Shown in pieces: positions 1-5,732 of a stretch of DNA of 5,732 bases. The notes below the pieces were generated by a model. That model was not told the DNA's origin. It made no database searches and was given only the letters and a program-made list of their open reading frames with translations. The DNA is taken from contig CANEWV010000125.1 of assembly GCA_947442905.1 (NCBI GenBank), forward strand, positions 1 to 5,732, read 5' to 3'. The first letter of the stretch is position 1. The number at the start of each line of letters is the position of its first letter. This stretch comes from Chitinophagaceae bacterium (GTDB lineage Bacteria; Bacteroidota; Bacteroidia; Chitinophagales; Chitinophagaceae). A program made the translations under genes and the position numbers.

Positions 1-915
1 CTGCTTTGTTTTGCTATCGAAAGAATAAGAGCCGACTTTAATAGCCTTAGCACCGAAATTATTGTCCCCTATGCAGTCGATTATTTTGATAAAAATATTA
101 CCATCACTGTTCCAAAACTTGGAGACAAAAAAAAGTTACTCGACCTCTCCATTAAAAACGTTACTTATTTTACCAGAGAACTGCAACTTAAAAAAATATT
201 GCAACTAGAGGGCAAAACGCCATCTGAAAAGAAATCTGTACTCACCGAACTACAATCCTATTTGCATTTACAAGAATTGCCTGCCCATATCGAATGTTTT
301 GATAACTCAAACTTTCAGGGAAGCTTTCCCGTATCCGCCATGGTATGTTTTAAAGACGGTATGCCTAGCAAAAAAGATTACCGCCATTTTAATGTAAAAA
401 CGGTAGAAGGCATCAACGACTTTGCCACCATGAAAGAAGTGGTGTTTAGAAGGTATAAAAGAGTACAGGAGGCAGGTGATCCTATGCCGCAGCTGATTGT
501 AATTGACGGAGGAAAGGGGCAGTTAAGCGCCGCGCTGGAAGGCATAGAAGCCCTAGGGCTCACTGGTAGCACAACCCTTGTAGGTCTTGCTAAAAATGAA
601 GAAGAACTATTTTTTGCAGGTGATAGCCAGTCCTTAAAATTACCTTGGGATAGTGATAGTTTAAAACTACTAAGAGGCATCAGAGATGAAGTGCACCGTT
701 TTGGCATTACGTTTCATAGAAACAAAAGATCCAAAGGCACTTTTACAACTGCACTAGAAAACATTGAAGGCATTGGGCCAGCCACAAGAGAAATTCTTCT
801 TAACCAATTTAAATCGGTGGCAAATATTAAAAAAGAGCCTACCCAAAATATTGCTGCAATTATTGGCGCCAAAAAAGCAGCCGCGCTCCAAAAATTTTTT
901 GAGGCCAACCCATAA
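1..915 (+). CDS. uvrC: UvrABC system protein C, C-terminal half (5' end outside window)
   Basis: UvrC is the nuclease subunit of nucleotide excision repair; it works with UvrB in the cytoplasm and cuts on both sides of a lesion. The frame is open from base 1 to the TAA at 913-915, giving 304 codons. A TTG at 199 is only an internal leucine codon, because clearly UvrC-like sequence (RADFNSLSTEIIVPY) lies before it. The RNase H-like 5'-incision domain is visible. Its probable catalytic triad is Asp at codon 101 (in ECFDNSNFQGSFPVS), Asp at codon 169 (VIDGGKGQL) and His at codon 232 (RDEVHRFGITFHR), matching the D-D-H described for Thermotoga UvrC. From about codon 254 to the end is the HhH region that binds DNA (IEGIGPATREILL, then NIAAIIGAKKAAALQKFF). 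Typical UvrC is about 600 residues, so the missing half should hold the GIY-YIG 3'-incision nuclease and the UvrB-binding UVR motif. No frameshift or missing key residue is seen. The gene converges on gldN and shares its terminator. Confidence 0.96.
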   Translation: MLCFAIERIRADFNSLSTEIIVPYAVDYFDKNITITVPKLGDKKKLLDLSIKNVTYFTRELQLKKILQLEGKTPSEKKSVLTELQSYLHLQELPAHIECFDNSNFQGSFPVSAMVCFKDGMPSKKDYRHFNVKTVEGINDFATMKEVVFRRYKRVQEAGDPMPQLIVIDGGKGQLSAALEGIEALGLTGSTTLVGLAKNEEELFFAGDSQSLKLPWDSDSLKLLRGIRDEVHRFGITFHRNKRSKGTFTTALENIEGIGPATREILLNQFKSVANIKKEPTQNIAAIIGAKKAAALQKFFEANP

Positions 916-944
916 AAAAAGGGCCTTGAAAAGTCCCTTTTTTT
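914..944. terminator. Bidirectional intrinsic terminator between uvrC and gldN
   Basis: Seven A (914-920) and GGG (921-923) face CCC (935-937) and seven T (938-944). The inner stem is CTT (925-927) with AAG (931-933) around a GAA loop, and there is one C/T mismatch (924/934). Read on either strand, this gives a GC-containing hairpin followed by a run of seven U, so it can end uvrC transcripts rightward and gldKLMN transcripts leftward. It begins inside the uvrC TAA stop codon and lies 17 bases beyond the gldN stop. It is the only strong hairpin with a T-tract that I see in the window. Confidence 0.85.
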
Positions 945-961
945 ATTACTATGTTTTACAA

Positions 962-2008
962 TTAGTAAGACCATAAGTCCTGCTCGTAATTGAAAATTCT
1001 TTCTTTAATATTTTCCCCTTCTAACAATCTAAATAATGGGTTCTTAATCAATTGACTGATGAACTTGTCATTCGGATTATTATTGCTAGATTTTACAATA
1101 TAGCTTGAGAAGAATCGACTTTCAAAAAGCTCTTCCCATGTCATACGACCCGCATAGTTTTTTGGATTGTACACCATATACTTATTAAGGGTCTTGCGTA
1201 AATCAGGATAGTATATCCAAAACAATGTTTTTGTTGTAGGCTTGTTGTTGATCATGATTTTTGCAACAGGTGCAATACCAATGATTCTGCAAAAAAGTCT
1301 ACTCGCTTCTTTATCAACAATCCACTGCTCTTTTAAACGGAATGTATAAATAGAATCTGGATTAGGGGCAAACTTCGTATCGAAAATAACAGTCGTGTCA
1401 TAGACATTTGGGAAATTGGCATTTTGAACCAAAATGGTATCAAGCTTCCCTTTCATCATTTTTGTAATGTCGTCATAAGCTAACTGCTTGGTAAAACGGT
1501 CGTCTCCACCTTCTGCAGAAAACGCTGCAACGCTATCATTTTGAATCGCACTTAATAAAATAGAAAAGAAACGTTGGTCTCCAGAATTATCTTTACCAGG
1601 ATAAATAAATGATTGATTCATTTTTTCTCTAGCGTCAATTTCACGCCAGATAAACTCTGAATACAAAAAATCATCTTCTCTTAAATACTCGTATTCTAAT
1701 GGATTTTTTGAACGGTTTGTTTTACGATCAGAGACAGTTTCATTGCGCAAGCTTTTTGCAACAACTTCTCCAAAACCACCAACGATAGTAGTATCAACTG
1801 TCTTGGTTGGCTTTGGTGCCACCGCATTACTATTGTTACTAGGTGCCACTACAGGCGCACCTGTAGGAGTAGCAGTTTGAGTTCCTGTTTTTTTGGTTGT
1901 ATCAACAGCAGAGGCTGTTTTTTTGCCTTTTAAATTACCAAAGCCTTGTGCAACAGCACCAAAACTTATGGAAGAAATAGCAACACCAATTAATAATAGT
2001 TTTTTCAT
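962..2008 (-). CDS. gldN: T9SS ring component GldN (PorN family)
   Basis: GldN (PorN in Porphyromonas) is a periplasmic T9SS protein that partners the lipoprotein GldK in a large ring beneath the outer membrane, and it is needed for secretion and gliding. The product is 348 residues, close to the usual family length. The ATG at 2008 is supported by a good Sec signal peptide: MKKLLLIGVAISSISFGAVA, with an A-V-A signal-peptidase-I site before Gln21. Residues about 22-100 are a Thr/Pro/Ala/Lys-rich, probably disordered linker. The conserved domain starts at about 101 (YLREDDFLYSEFIWREID, then REKMNQSFIYP to about 137). It ends with the family hallmarks RMTWEELFESRFFSSYI (288-304) and LLEGENIKERIFNYEQDLW (328-346), the last almost at the C-terminus. 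It is the last gene of the operon, 11 bases after gldM. No gldO-like second copy follows. No cysteine lipobox is present, so it is predicted to be soluble. Confidence 0.96.
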   Translation of the reverse strand: MKKLLLIGVAISSISFGAVAQGFGNLKGKKTASAVDTTKKTGTQTATPTGAPVVAPSNNSNAVAPKPTKTVDTTIVGGFGEVVAKSLRNETVSDRKTNRSKNPLEYEYLREDDFLYSEFIWREIDAREKMNQSFIYPGKDNSGDQRFFSILLSAIQNDSVAAFSAEGGDDRFTKQLAYDDITKMMKGKLDTILVQNANFPNVYDTTVIFDTKFAPNPDSIYTFRLKEQWIVDKEASRLFCRIIGIAPVAKIMINNKPTTKTLFWIYYPDLRKTLNKYMVYNPKNYAGRMTWEELFESRFFSSYIVKSSNNNPNDKFISQLIKNPLFRLLEGENIKERIFNYEQDLWSY

Positions 2009-2019
2009 AATAACCTGCT
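2009..2019 (-). promoter_or_regulatory. Short gldM-gldN gap with possible Shine-Dalgarno-like AGCAGG
   Basis: On the minus strand the gldM TAA is followed by AGCAGGTTATT and then the gldN ATG. The AGG lies 5 bases before the ATG, a plausible ribosome-binding position. Bacteroidota often do without Shine-Dalgarno pairing, so this may be chance. The tight spacing suggests that ribosomes finishing gldM can re-initiate on gldN. Confidence 0.35.
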
Positions 2020-3573
2020 TTATTGCAATATGAACGTTATGTTTTGATCTAATTTTCTACTTCCTCCTCCTGGCTCCAATACTTTAATCTCACCAATGGT
2101 AACGGTAGTTCCAGCCTGACATCTTCTAATGAGTGTCTGTGCTGAAGCATCTTTAAATGAAGCACTATTTACTTCGGCAAATTCAGGTTCATCAAAACCT
2201 TTACCTGTACAAATGAGCATGAATGACATTACTTTATAAGCAACACCTTCAAATACGAAATCTCTTAACTCCGCAATAGCACCACTTTGTACACGAAATA
2301 CGTTTGCTGGCATAGCCCCACCTGCGCTACCACCCACCACAACAATTGGATCTGGTACACGCTTAACAGGAATAGCTATTTTTTGTACGTTTTTGCCATC
2401 ATTTGCAACCACATTAACAGTACCTAATTGTGTACATGTTACGATGTATTGACCTGGACCCGCTTTTCTTAATGAAGCACCTGCACCTTCGATAGATACG
2501 TTTACTTTTTCGTCACCACCACCACCTGTTACACTTAATGGGTTTTCTAGCCCTTTGTAAAACACGCGTGTTTTATCGGTAGAAACAGTTAAGCCAGCAG
2601 GTATACCTACCGTATATTTAATTTCTTTTTCTACAACAGCTGTTGTGCCATCAGGTTTTGCATAAGAAATTCTTACACGCTTAATGCCAGTCCCAGAAGC
2701 CCCAACACGTGTTTTGTACTCTGCAGTACCTTCGGCGTTAAGTGCCACGTTAGCTCCATCAATTGAAATAGAAGGTTGCGCCGCTTTACTAAACGCACCA
2801 ATACCAGCTGTGATAACAAGCTCTTCACCTGGCATTAGATATTGTGTATTGGTTCCAGCAAAAGCTTGGAACTGATCGTAAATAATTTCTACTTGACCAA
2901 TTTGTTTATGACAAAACTCAACTGCTTTTGATTCAGAGTTTCTTACGTCATTCTGAAATTTACTCATGATGGTGATCGCAGCAATCGTTGGTGTCATATG
3001 AAAATAAGCATAAGCCCAATCGTTTTTTCCAGCTTCACTAGAAGTAGGAGGAATGGTTAAATCAAGTGGCAATCCCACTTCAATTTCTTTTTTCATTTCC
3101 GGATCGATACTTAACAACTGCTCTTTGTAGACTTTTAATTTTTCAAAAAGCTCTTTGCCTTTTCCTTTTCCTTCTGGAGCTTGTTGCACCAATAAACGTG
3201 TTCCAGCATCTAAATCATCTTCTTTATATTCTTCTTTACCCTCTACTGTTTTAAGACCAGACTCTTTTTTAAGTTCTTGCTTAAGTCCTTCAATGTAGTT
3301 GTATAACTCGTCAGATATTTTTCTAGCTTGTTGCGCTTTGGGTTCCCAAATCGCTGCTTTCTCTCTTGAAGTAGGATCTTCGAGCTTTGCTTTAAATGAT
3401 TTGAAGATCTCTTCATTTTTTTGCTCAGCAACACCGCTCGCAATCATCAAACTGCGATCTACGGTTTTAAAAGCGTTTAAAATTTCGGCCGAAACATTCA
3501 GTGCCAATAGTGCTGTAAGCACTAGGTACATCATGTTAATCATTTTCTGCCGCGGTTCCTTAGGTAGTGACAT
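2020..3573 (-). CDS. gldM: T9SS motor and periplasmic shaft protein GldM (PorM family)
   Basis: GldM (PorM) is a single-pass inner-membrane protein. As a dimer inside a GldL pentamer it forms the proton-driven T9SS motor, and it extends through the periplasm to the GldK/GldN ring. The product is 517 residues, the usual size. The N-terminus (SLPKEPRQKMINMMYLVLTA) is diagnostic: a short cytoplasmic tail with Arg8, then one transmembrane helix at about 11-29, continuing to ALNVSAEILNAF. Arg8 corresponds to GldM Arg9 of Flavobacterium johnsoniae, reported as important for the motor. By comparison with published GldM/PorM structures, residues about 36-225 would be the helical D1 domain (conserved FHMTPTIAAITIMSKF at 191-206). 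Three beta-rich Ig-like domains follow: D2 about 226-325, D3 about 326-405 and D4 about 406-517, the last expected to contact the ring. D3 is Gly-rich (VTGGGGDEKVNVSIEGAG). Domain borders are inferred. The gene starts at the ATG at 3573, 53 bases after gldL, and stops with TAA 11 bases before gldN. Confidence 0.96.
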   Translation of the reverse strand: MSLPKEPRQKMINMMYLVLTALLALNVSAEILNAFKTVDRSLMIASGVAEQKNEEIFKSFKAKLEDPTSREKAAIWEPKAQQARKISDELYNYIEGLKQELKKESGLKTVEGKEEYKEDDLDAGTRLLVQQAPEGKGKGKELFEKLKVYKEQLLSIDPEMKKEIEVGLPLDLTIPPTSSEAGKNDWAYAYFHMTPTIAAITIMSKFQNDVRNSESKAVEFCHKQIGQVEIIYDQFQAFAGTNTQYLMPGEELVITAGIGAFSKAAQPSISIDGANVALNAEGTAEYKTRVGASGTGIKRVRISYAKPDGTTAVVEKEIKYTVGIPAGLTVSTDKTRVFYKGLENPLSVTGGGGDEKVNVSIEGAGASLRKAGPGQYIVTCTQLGTVNVVANDGKNVQKIAIPVKRVPDPIVVVGGSAGGAMPANVFRVQSGAIAELRDFVFEGVAYKVMSFMLICTGKGFDEPEFAEVNSASFKDASAQTLIRRCQAGTTVTIGEIKVLEPGGGSRKLDQNITFILQ

Positions 3574-3626
3574 ATTGTACTATTTAGGTAGTCTTATTAA
3601 TAATGAGTTTTAAATCTTGGTGGTTA
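3574..3626 (-). other. gldL-gldM intergenic spacer
   Basis: This AT-rich gap of 53 bases separates the gldL TAG from the gldM ATG. I see no Shine-Dalgarno sequence, no terminator hairpin and no clear Bacteroidota promoter (TAnnTTTG-like -7 element). It contains a 10-base AT-only palindrome, TTATTAATAA (3594-3603), which is too weak to call functional. Read-through transcription from gldL is the simplest reading. Confidence 0.5.
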
Positions 3627-4409
3627 CTATCTACCCTGCATCGCAGTTAACATGTTACCGTATACTTGATTTAATTTACCCAAATTATTAGCAAGGGCAC
3701 CAATTTGTTCTTTTGCTTTTAATGCATCTTCTGCAGTACCGTTCATTGCTTCAGAAGCTTGCGCTAATTTGCCATAGAACTGGTTAAGTGCTTTAAGATG
3801 GTTGTTGCTTTCTTGTAATTCAAGTTCATAAATGGTATTTAATGAACCTAAGTTTTTAGCTAATCCTTGTACTTGTTTGTGGTATTCGTTGGTACTATCA
3901 GAAGCCAAAGAAATACTTCCTAAAGAATCTGTTGCTTTAGTAGCAGCATCTTTAATAGAACCAAGCGCTATAGCCGCTTCATTTGTTTTAGCAGAAAAAT
4001 CTGAAGTAGATTTTACCACATCACCAATTTGACCAATTTGATCTACAGTGGTGCCTAATTTTTGAAAGCTCGTGCTAAGCTTAGATAAATTTTCTTGTGT
4101 TAATCCTGCGTTCGCAAATAATTCATCAAATCTTTTTGTTACATCAGCAACCACAGAAGATGGAAGATCTGCACCAGCGCCACCACCTGCAGGAGCATGT
4201 CCTTCTGGAGGTAAGATAGCATAGATCAAAAAGATAATCGCTTCTGTTGTTAAACCAATTTTAAGCGCCCAGTCTGCCCATGATAAGTGAAGAATTTTTG
4301 CCATTGCACCAAAAATTACGACAGATGCACCGGTACATACAAAAATGTTTACAAGTCTCATTGTTGTTTGAGCTGGTAAGCCAAAGATTTTTTCTTGTTG
4401 AGCTGACAT
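3627..4409 (-). CDS. gldL: T9SS inner-membrane motor protein GldL (PorL family)
   Basis: GldL (PorL) forms the pentameric membrane ring around the GldM dimer and is thought to conduct the protons that power T9SS export and gliding. The product is 260 residues; from memory the F. johnsoniae protein is about 215 and Porphyromonas PorL about 309. Two transmembrane helices are evident: about 17-39 (MRLVNIFVCTGASVVIFGAM, ending AKILH) and about 46-66 (DWALKIGLTTEAIIFLIYAI). Glu56 in the TEAIIF motif matches the functionally critical Glu49 of F. johnsoniae GldL. Lys38 and His41 also match conserved positions at the end of helix 1. A Gly/Ala/Pro-rich linker (about 67-80) leads to a long cytoplasmic region of predicted amphipathic helices and coiled coil (about 85-258), rich in Ala, Leu, Ser, Asn and Gln. 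That region carries a repeated motif annotated separately. The start is the ATG at 4409, 51 bases after gldK. The stop is TAG. Confidence 0.95.
   Translation of the reverse strand: MSAQQEKIFGLPAQTTMRLVNIFVCTGASVVIFGAMAKILHLSWADWALKIGLTTEAIIFLIYAILPPEGHAPAGGGAGADLPSSVVADVTKRFDELFANAGLTQENLSKLSTSFQKLGTTVDQIGQIGDVVKSTSDFSAKTNEAAIALGSIKDAATKATDSLGSISLASDSTNEYHKQVQGLAKNLGSLNTIYELELQESNNHLKALNQFYGKLAQASEAMNGTAEDALKAKEQIGALANNLGKLNQVYGNMLTAMQGR
3648..3851 (-). repeat. Three copies of an LxxLNxxY motif in the GldL cytoplasmic tail
   Basis: Within GldL, three related segments are visible: LGSLNTIYELEL (187-198), LKALNQFYGKLA (205-216) and LGKLNQVYGNML (243-254). All share L-x-x-L-N-x-x-Y. The first and third also share the preceding pattern G/A-L-A-K/N-N, and they are exactly 56 residues (eight heptads) apart. 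The second is 18 residues after the first. This is a protein-level repeat in a coiled-coil region. The DNA copies are diverged, so it is not a recent duplication. Its role is unknown; a structural repeat of the helical bundle is the likely meaning. Confidence 0.6.
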
Positions 4410-4460
4410 GGATTGGATTTTTATGAATTAAAAAGTTGAGATGAATATTTTGTAATGGAA
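4410..4460 (-). other. gldK-gldL intergenic spacer
   Basis: This gap of 51 bases lies between the gldK TAA and the gldL ATG. It is AT-rich, with no purine-rich Shine-Dalgarno sequence directly before the ATG (the bases there read AAAATCCAATCC), no terminator and no recognisable promoter. It supports cotranscription of gldK and gldL. Confidence 0.5.
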
Positions 4461-5732
4461 TTATCTTTTTGATCTTGGCGCTAAATCAATAACAGTTCTA
4501 AAACCGATATATGATTTTGCAGTGTCTTGGTATTCGTAAGCACGCGCACTCACTTGTAAAGCGTTACCAACGTCTTTCCAGCTACCGCCTCTTACTACTT
4601 TACGTTTCATGCGTGGAGGATCATTTTCATCGGCTTCAATTCTTACATCCGGACTTAAGTCAGACATAAAATTGTAAGAGCCTTCGTAGAAATAAGACGC
4701 TGTCCATTCTGCAACGTTTCCTGACATATTGTATAAACCAAAATCGTTTGGCCAGTATGCATTTGCTTTAACTGTGTAAAAACCACCATCTTCTGGATAG
4801 TTACCTCTACCTGGTTTAAAGTTTGCAAGCAAACAGCCTTTTTTATTTCTTAAATAAGGAGAGCCCCAAGGAAACATCGTACTAGTACGACCACCTCTTG
4901 CTGCGTATTCCCACTCTGCTTCGTTTGGTAATCTGTAATCACCATCCACAGCGATTTTCTTTTTTTCAAAATCTGCATTTTGAAGATGCGTTCTCCAATG
5001 ACAAAAAGCAACCGATTGTTTCCATGTAACACCTACTACTGGGTAGTTACCGTATGCCGGATGCGCGTAATATCTTTTTGCTAAAGGCTCGTTGTAAGAA
5101 TAAGAGAAGTCTCTGATCCAAACTAGTGTATCAGGATATACAGGAACTGCATAACTCACAATTTGATCACGACCTTTTTGAGTAGGATCATTTTTATTGA
5201 TTTTTGCTGCGGCAGGTAAATCAAAATAACGAACTCTGTAAATTAAACTATCAGGATCGATGGCTAATTTTCTTGTGAGTGCGTTTTCGTAAGTAAGGCC
5301 ATTTAACGTGCCTAGTTGCTTGTTATCGTATTTATACAAAGCCACTTTTTTCCAGTTTACCGCAGTGGTATCTGAAGGATTGTTTAATCCAACACCAGAA
5401 GTTACTTTGTAAGCAAGTGAATCACGCACCCAGTTTACAAACTGACGATAATGGTTGTTGGTGATTTCGGTAGCGTCCATCCAAAAACCAGGAATAGACA
5501 CCATTCTATTACGATTGCTGTAGTTAAAACTAACGTCTTCATCACTTGGGCCCATGTGAAATGTTCCAGGCGGAACGTATACCATGGTCCTTGGTGTTAA
5601 CATGCTTTGCTTGGCTGAAGGAGCAACTCCATGCAACTGCCCATCATCAGGTAGCCCCTTACCTTTGTTTTTTCCAAAGAAGCAAGAAGTCAAACTCAAC
5701 GTAAAAAACGCCAAGGTAATTGTAGTTAAATA
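4461..5732 (-). CDS. gldK: T9SS outer-membrane lipoprotein GldK (PorK family), start codon just outside window
   Basis: GldK (PorK) is a lipoprotein that forms the periplasmic ring under the outer membrane with GldN. The frame stays open to the right edge (423 codons in window). The TTG at 5714 is probably not the start, because it falls inside the signal peptide: YLTTITLAFFTLSLTSC has a hydrophobic core and an LTSC lipobox, with the lipidated Cys at 5682-5684. The true ATG should lie a few codons outside. Numbered from that TTG, the formylglycine-generating-enzyme (FGE/SUMF1) fold is clear: MVYVPPGTFHMG (44-55), MDATEITNNHYRQFV (79-93), YPVVGVTWKQSVAFCHW (224-240), RLPNEAEWEYAARGG (261-275), FGLYNMSGNVAEW (325-337), VVRGGSW (373-379) and IGFR (403-406). 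An insertion of about 130 residues (94-223) separates the second and third motifs. No cysteine lies between VVRGGSW and IGFR, where true FGE carries its catalytic pair, so a structural role is expected. Paralogous GldJ shares this fold; gene order with gldLMN makes GldK the better call. Confidence 0.95.
   Translation of the reverse strand, partial: YLTTITLAFFTLSLTSCFFGKNKGKGLPDDGQLHGVAPSAKQSMLTPRTMVYVPPGTFHMGPSDEDVSFNYSNRNRMVSIPGFWMDATEITNNHYRQFVNWVRDSLAYKVTSGVGLNNPSDTTAVNWKKVALYKYDNKQLGTLNGLTYENALTRKLAIDPDSLIYRVRYFDLPAAAKINKNDPTQKGRDQIVSYAVPVYPDTLVWIRDFSYSYNEPLAKRYYAHPAYGNYPVVGVTWKQSVAFCHWRTHLQNADFEKKKIAVDGDYRLPNEAEWEYAARGGRTSTMFPWGSPYLRNKKGCLLANFKPGRGNYPEDGGFYTVKANAYWPNDFGLYNMSGNVAEWTASYFYEGSYNFMSDLSPDVRIEADENDPPRMKRKVVRGGSWKDVGNALQVSARAYEYQDTAKSYIGFRTVIDLAPRSKR

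Larger units (their letters stand above)
962..5732 (-). other. gldKLMN operon, T9SS motor and ring core
   Basis: The four genes lie on one strand in the canonical order K-L-M-N, with gaps of 51, 53 and 11 bases. There is no internal terminator, and a terminator follows gldN. The promoter would be upstream of gldK, beyond the right edge. The products cover a full trans-envelope path: GldL and GldM in the inner membrane, GldM through the periplasm, GldK and GldN at the outer membrane. Other T9SS parts (SprA/Sov, SprE, SprT, PorV, PorU) are not in the window; in many genomes they are scattered. Confidence 0.9.

Noticed and set aside
378..707. Open frame of 109 codons on the minus strand inside uvrC
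   Set aside because: It lies antisense to the strongly conserved nuclease domain, its translation has no recognisable motif, and it is a shadow of the real frame.
199..915. A self-contained 238-residue gene starting at TTG 199
   Set aside because: The same frame is open to base 1 and encodes recognisable UvrC sequence upstream, so 199 is an internal Leu codon.
714..976. Two open frames across the uvrC 3' end and the intergenic gap, one on each strand
   Set aside because: Both overlap the HhH-coding part of uvrC and cross the terminator. Their products are low-complexity Lys/Phe/Leu-rich strings with no family resemblance.
3594..3603. AT-only palindrome TTATTAATAA in the gldL-gldM gap, considered as an operator
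   Set aside because: Ten AT-only bases are expected by chance in such DNA, the symmetry stops immediately outside, and no promoter is nearby.
3299..3613. Open frame of 104 codons on the plus strand opposite the gldM start
   Set aside because: It is antisense to the conserved GldM N-terminus, has no signal of its own, and is explained as a shadow of gldM.
4461..5732. GldK as an active formylglycine-generating (sulfatase-maturing) enzyme
   Set aside because: The catalytic cysteine pair is absent, and the lipobox, the insertion and the gldLMN context all point to the T9SS ring lipoprotein.
1..5732. Mobile element, CRISPR array, tRNA/rRNA or riboswitch
   Set aside because: I saw no terminal inverted repeats, transposase motifs, regularly spaced direct repeats or RNA-gene signatures. 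Genes fill nearly the whole window.

Overview
This window comes from a member of the Bacteroidota. It holds the core gldK-gldL-gldM-gldN operon of the type IX secretion system (T9SS), the trans-envelope export and gliding-motility machine found only in that phylum. All four genes are on the minus strand, so in transcription order they run from right to left: gldK (cut at the right edge), gldL, gldM, gldN. The GldM N-terminus (SLPKEPRQKMINMMYLVLTA) looks to me most like the Chitinophagia/Sphingobacteriia side of the phylum, for example Chitinophagaceae. That placement is recalled pattern, not computed, and is tentative. The DNA is AT-rich by eye, and codon choice looks uniform along the window.

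Layout: positions 1-915 (+) are the 3' half of uvrC, which codes for the excinuclease ABC endonuclease subunit. It retains the RNase H-like nuclease domain and the C-terminal helix-hairpin-helix (HhH) region. It converges on gldN, with 46 bases between the two stop codons. That gap contains a near-perfect hairpin flanked by seven A and seven T, which should terminate transcription in both directions. Next come gldN (962-2008), gldM (2020-3573), gldL (3627-4409) and gldK (4461 to the right edge). The gaps between them are 11, 53 and 51 bases, with no terminator or convincing promoter, which fits one transcript. There is no gene-free stretch over 300 bases.

How the genes work together: GldL and GldM form the inner-membrane rotary motor, with two plus one transmembrane helices per subunit type and a proposed proton path through charged membrane residues. 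The long periplasmic part of GldM reaches across the periplasm to a ring under the outer membrane made of the lipoprotein GldK and its partner GldN. The motor is thought to energise export of proteins with T9SS C-terminal signals and, in gliding species, adhesin movement. uvrC is an unrelated DNA-repair gene that happens to lie alongside.

Nothing here looks like an undescribed system. The items most worth a second look are a repeated L-x-x-L-N-x-x-Y motif in the GldL cytoplasmic tail, the shared bidirectional terminator that overlaps the uvrC stop codon, and the apparently catalytically dead formylglycine-enzyme fold of GldK. Two apparent TTG starts (199 and 5714) are artefacts of the window edges: both reading frames stay open to the edge.
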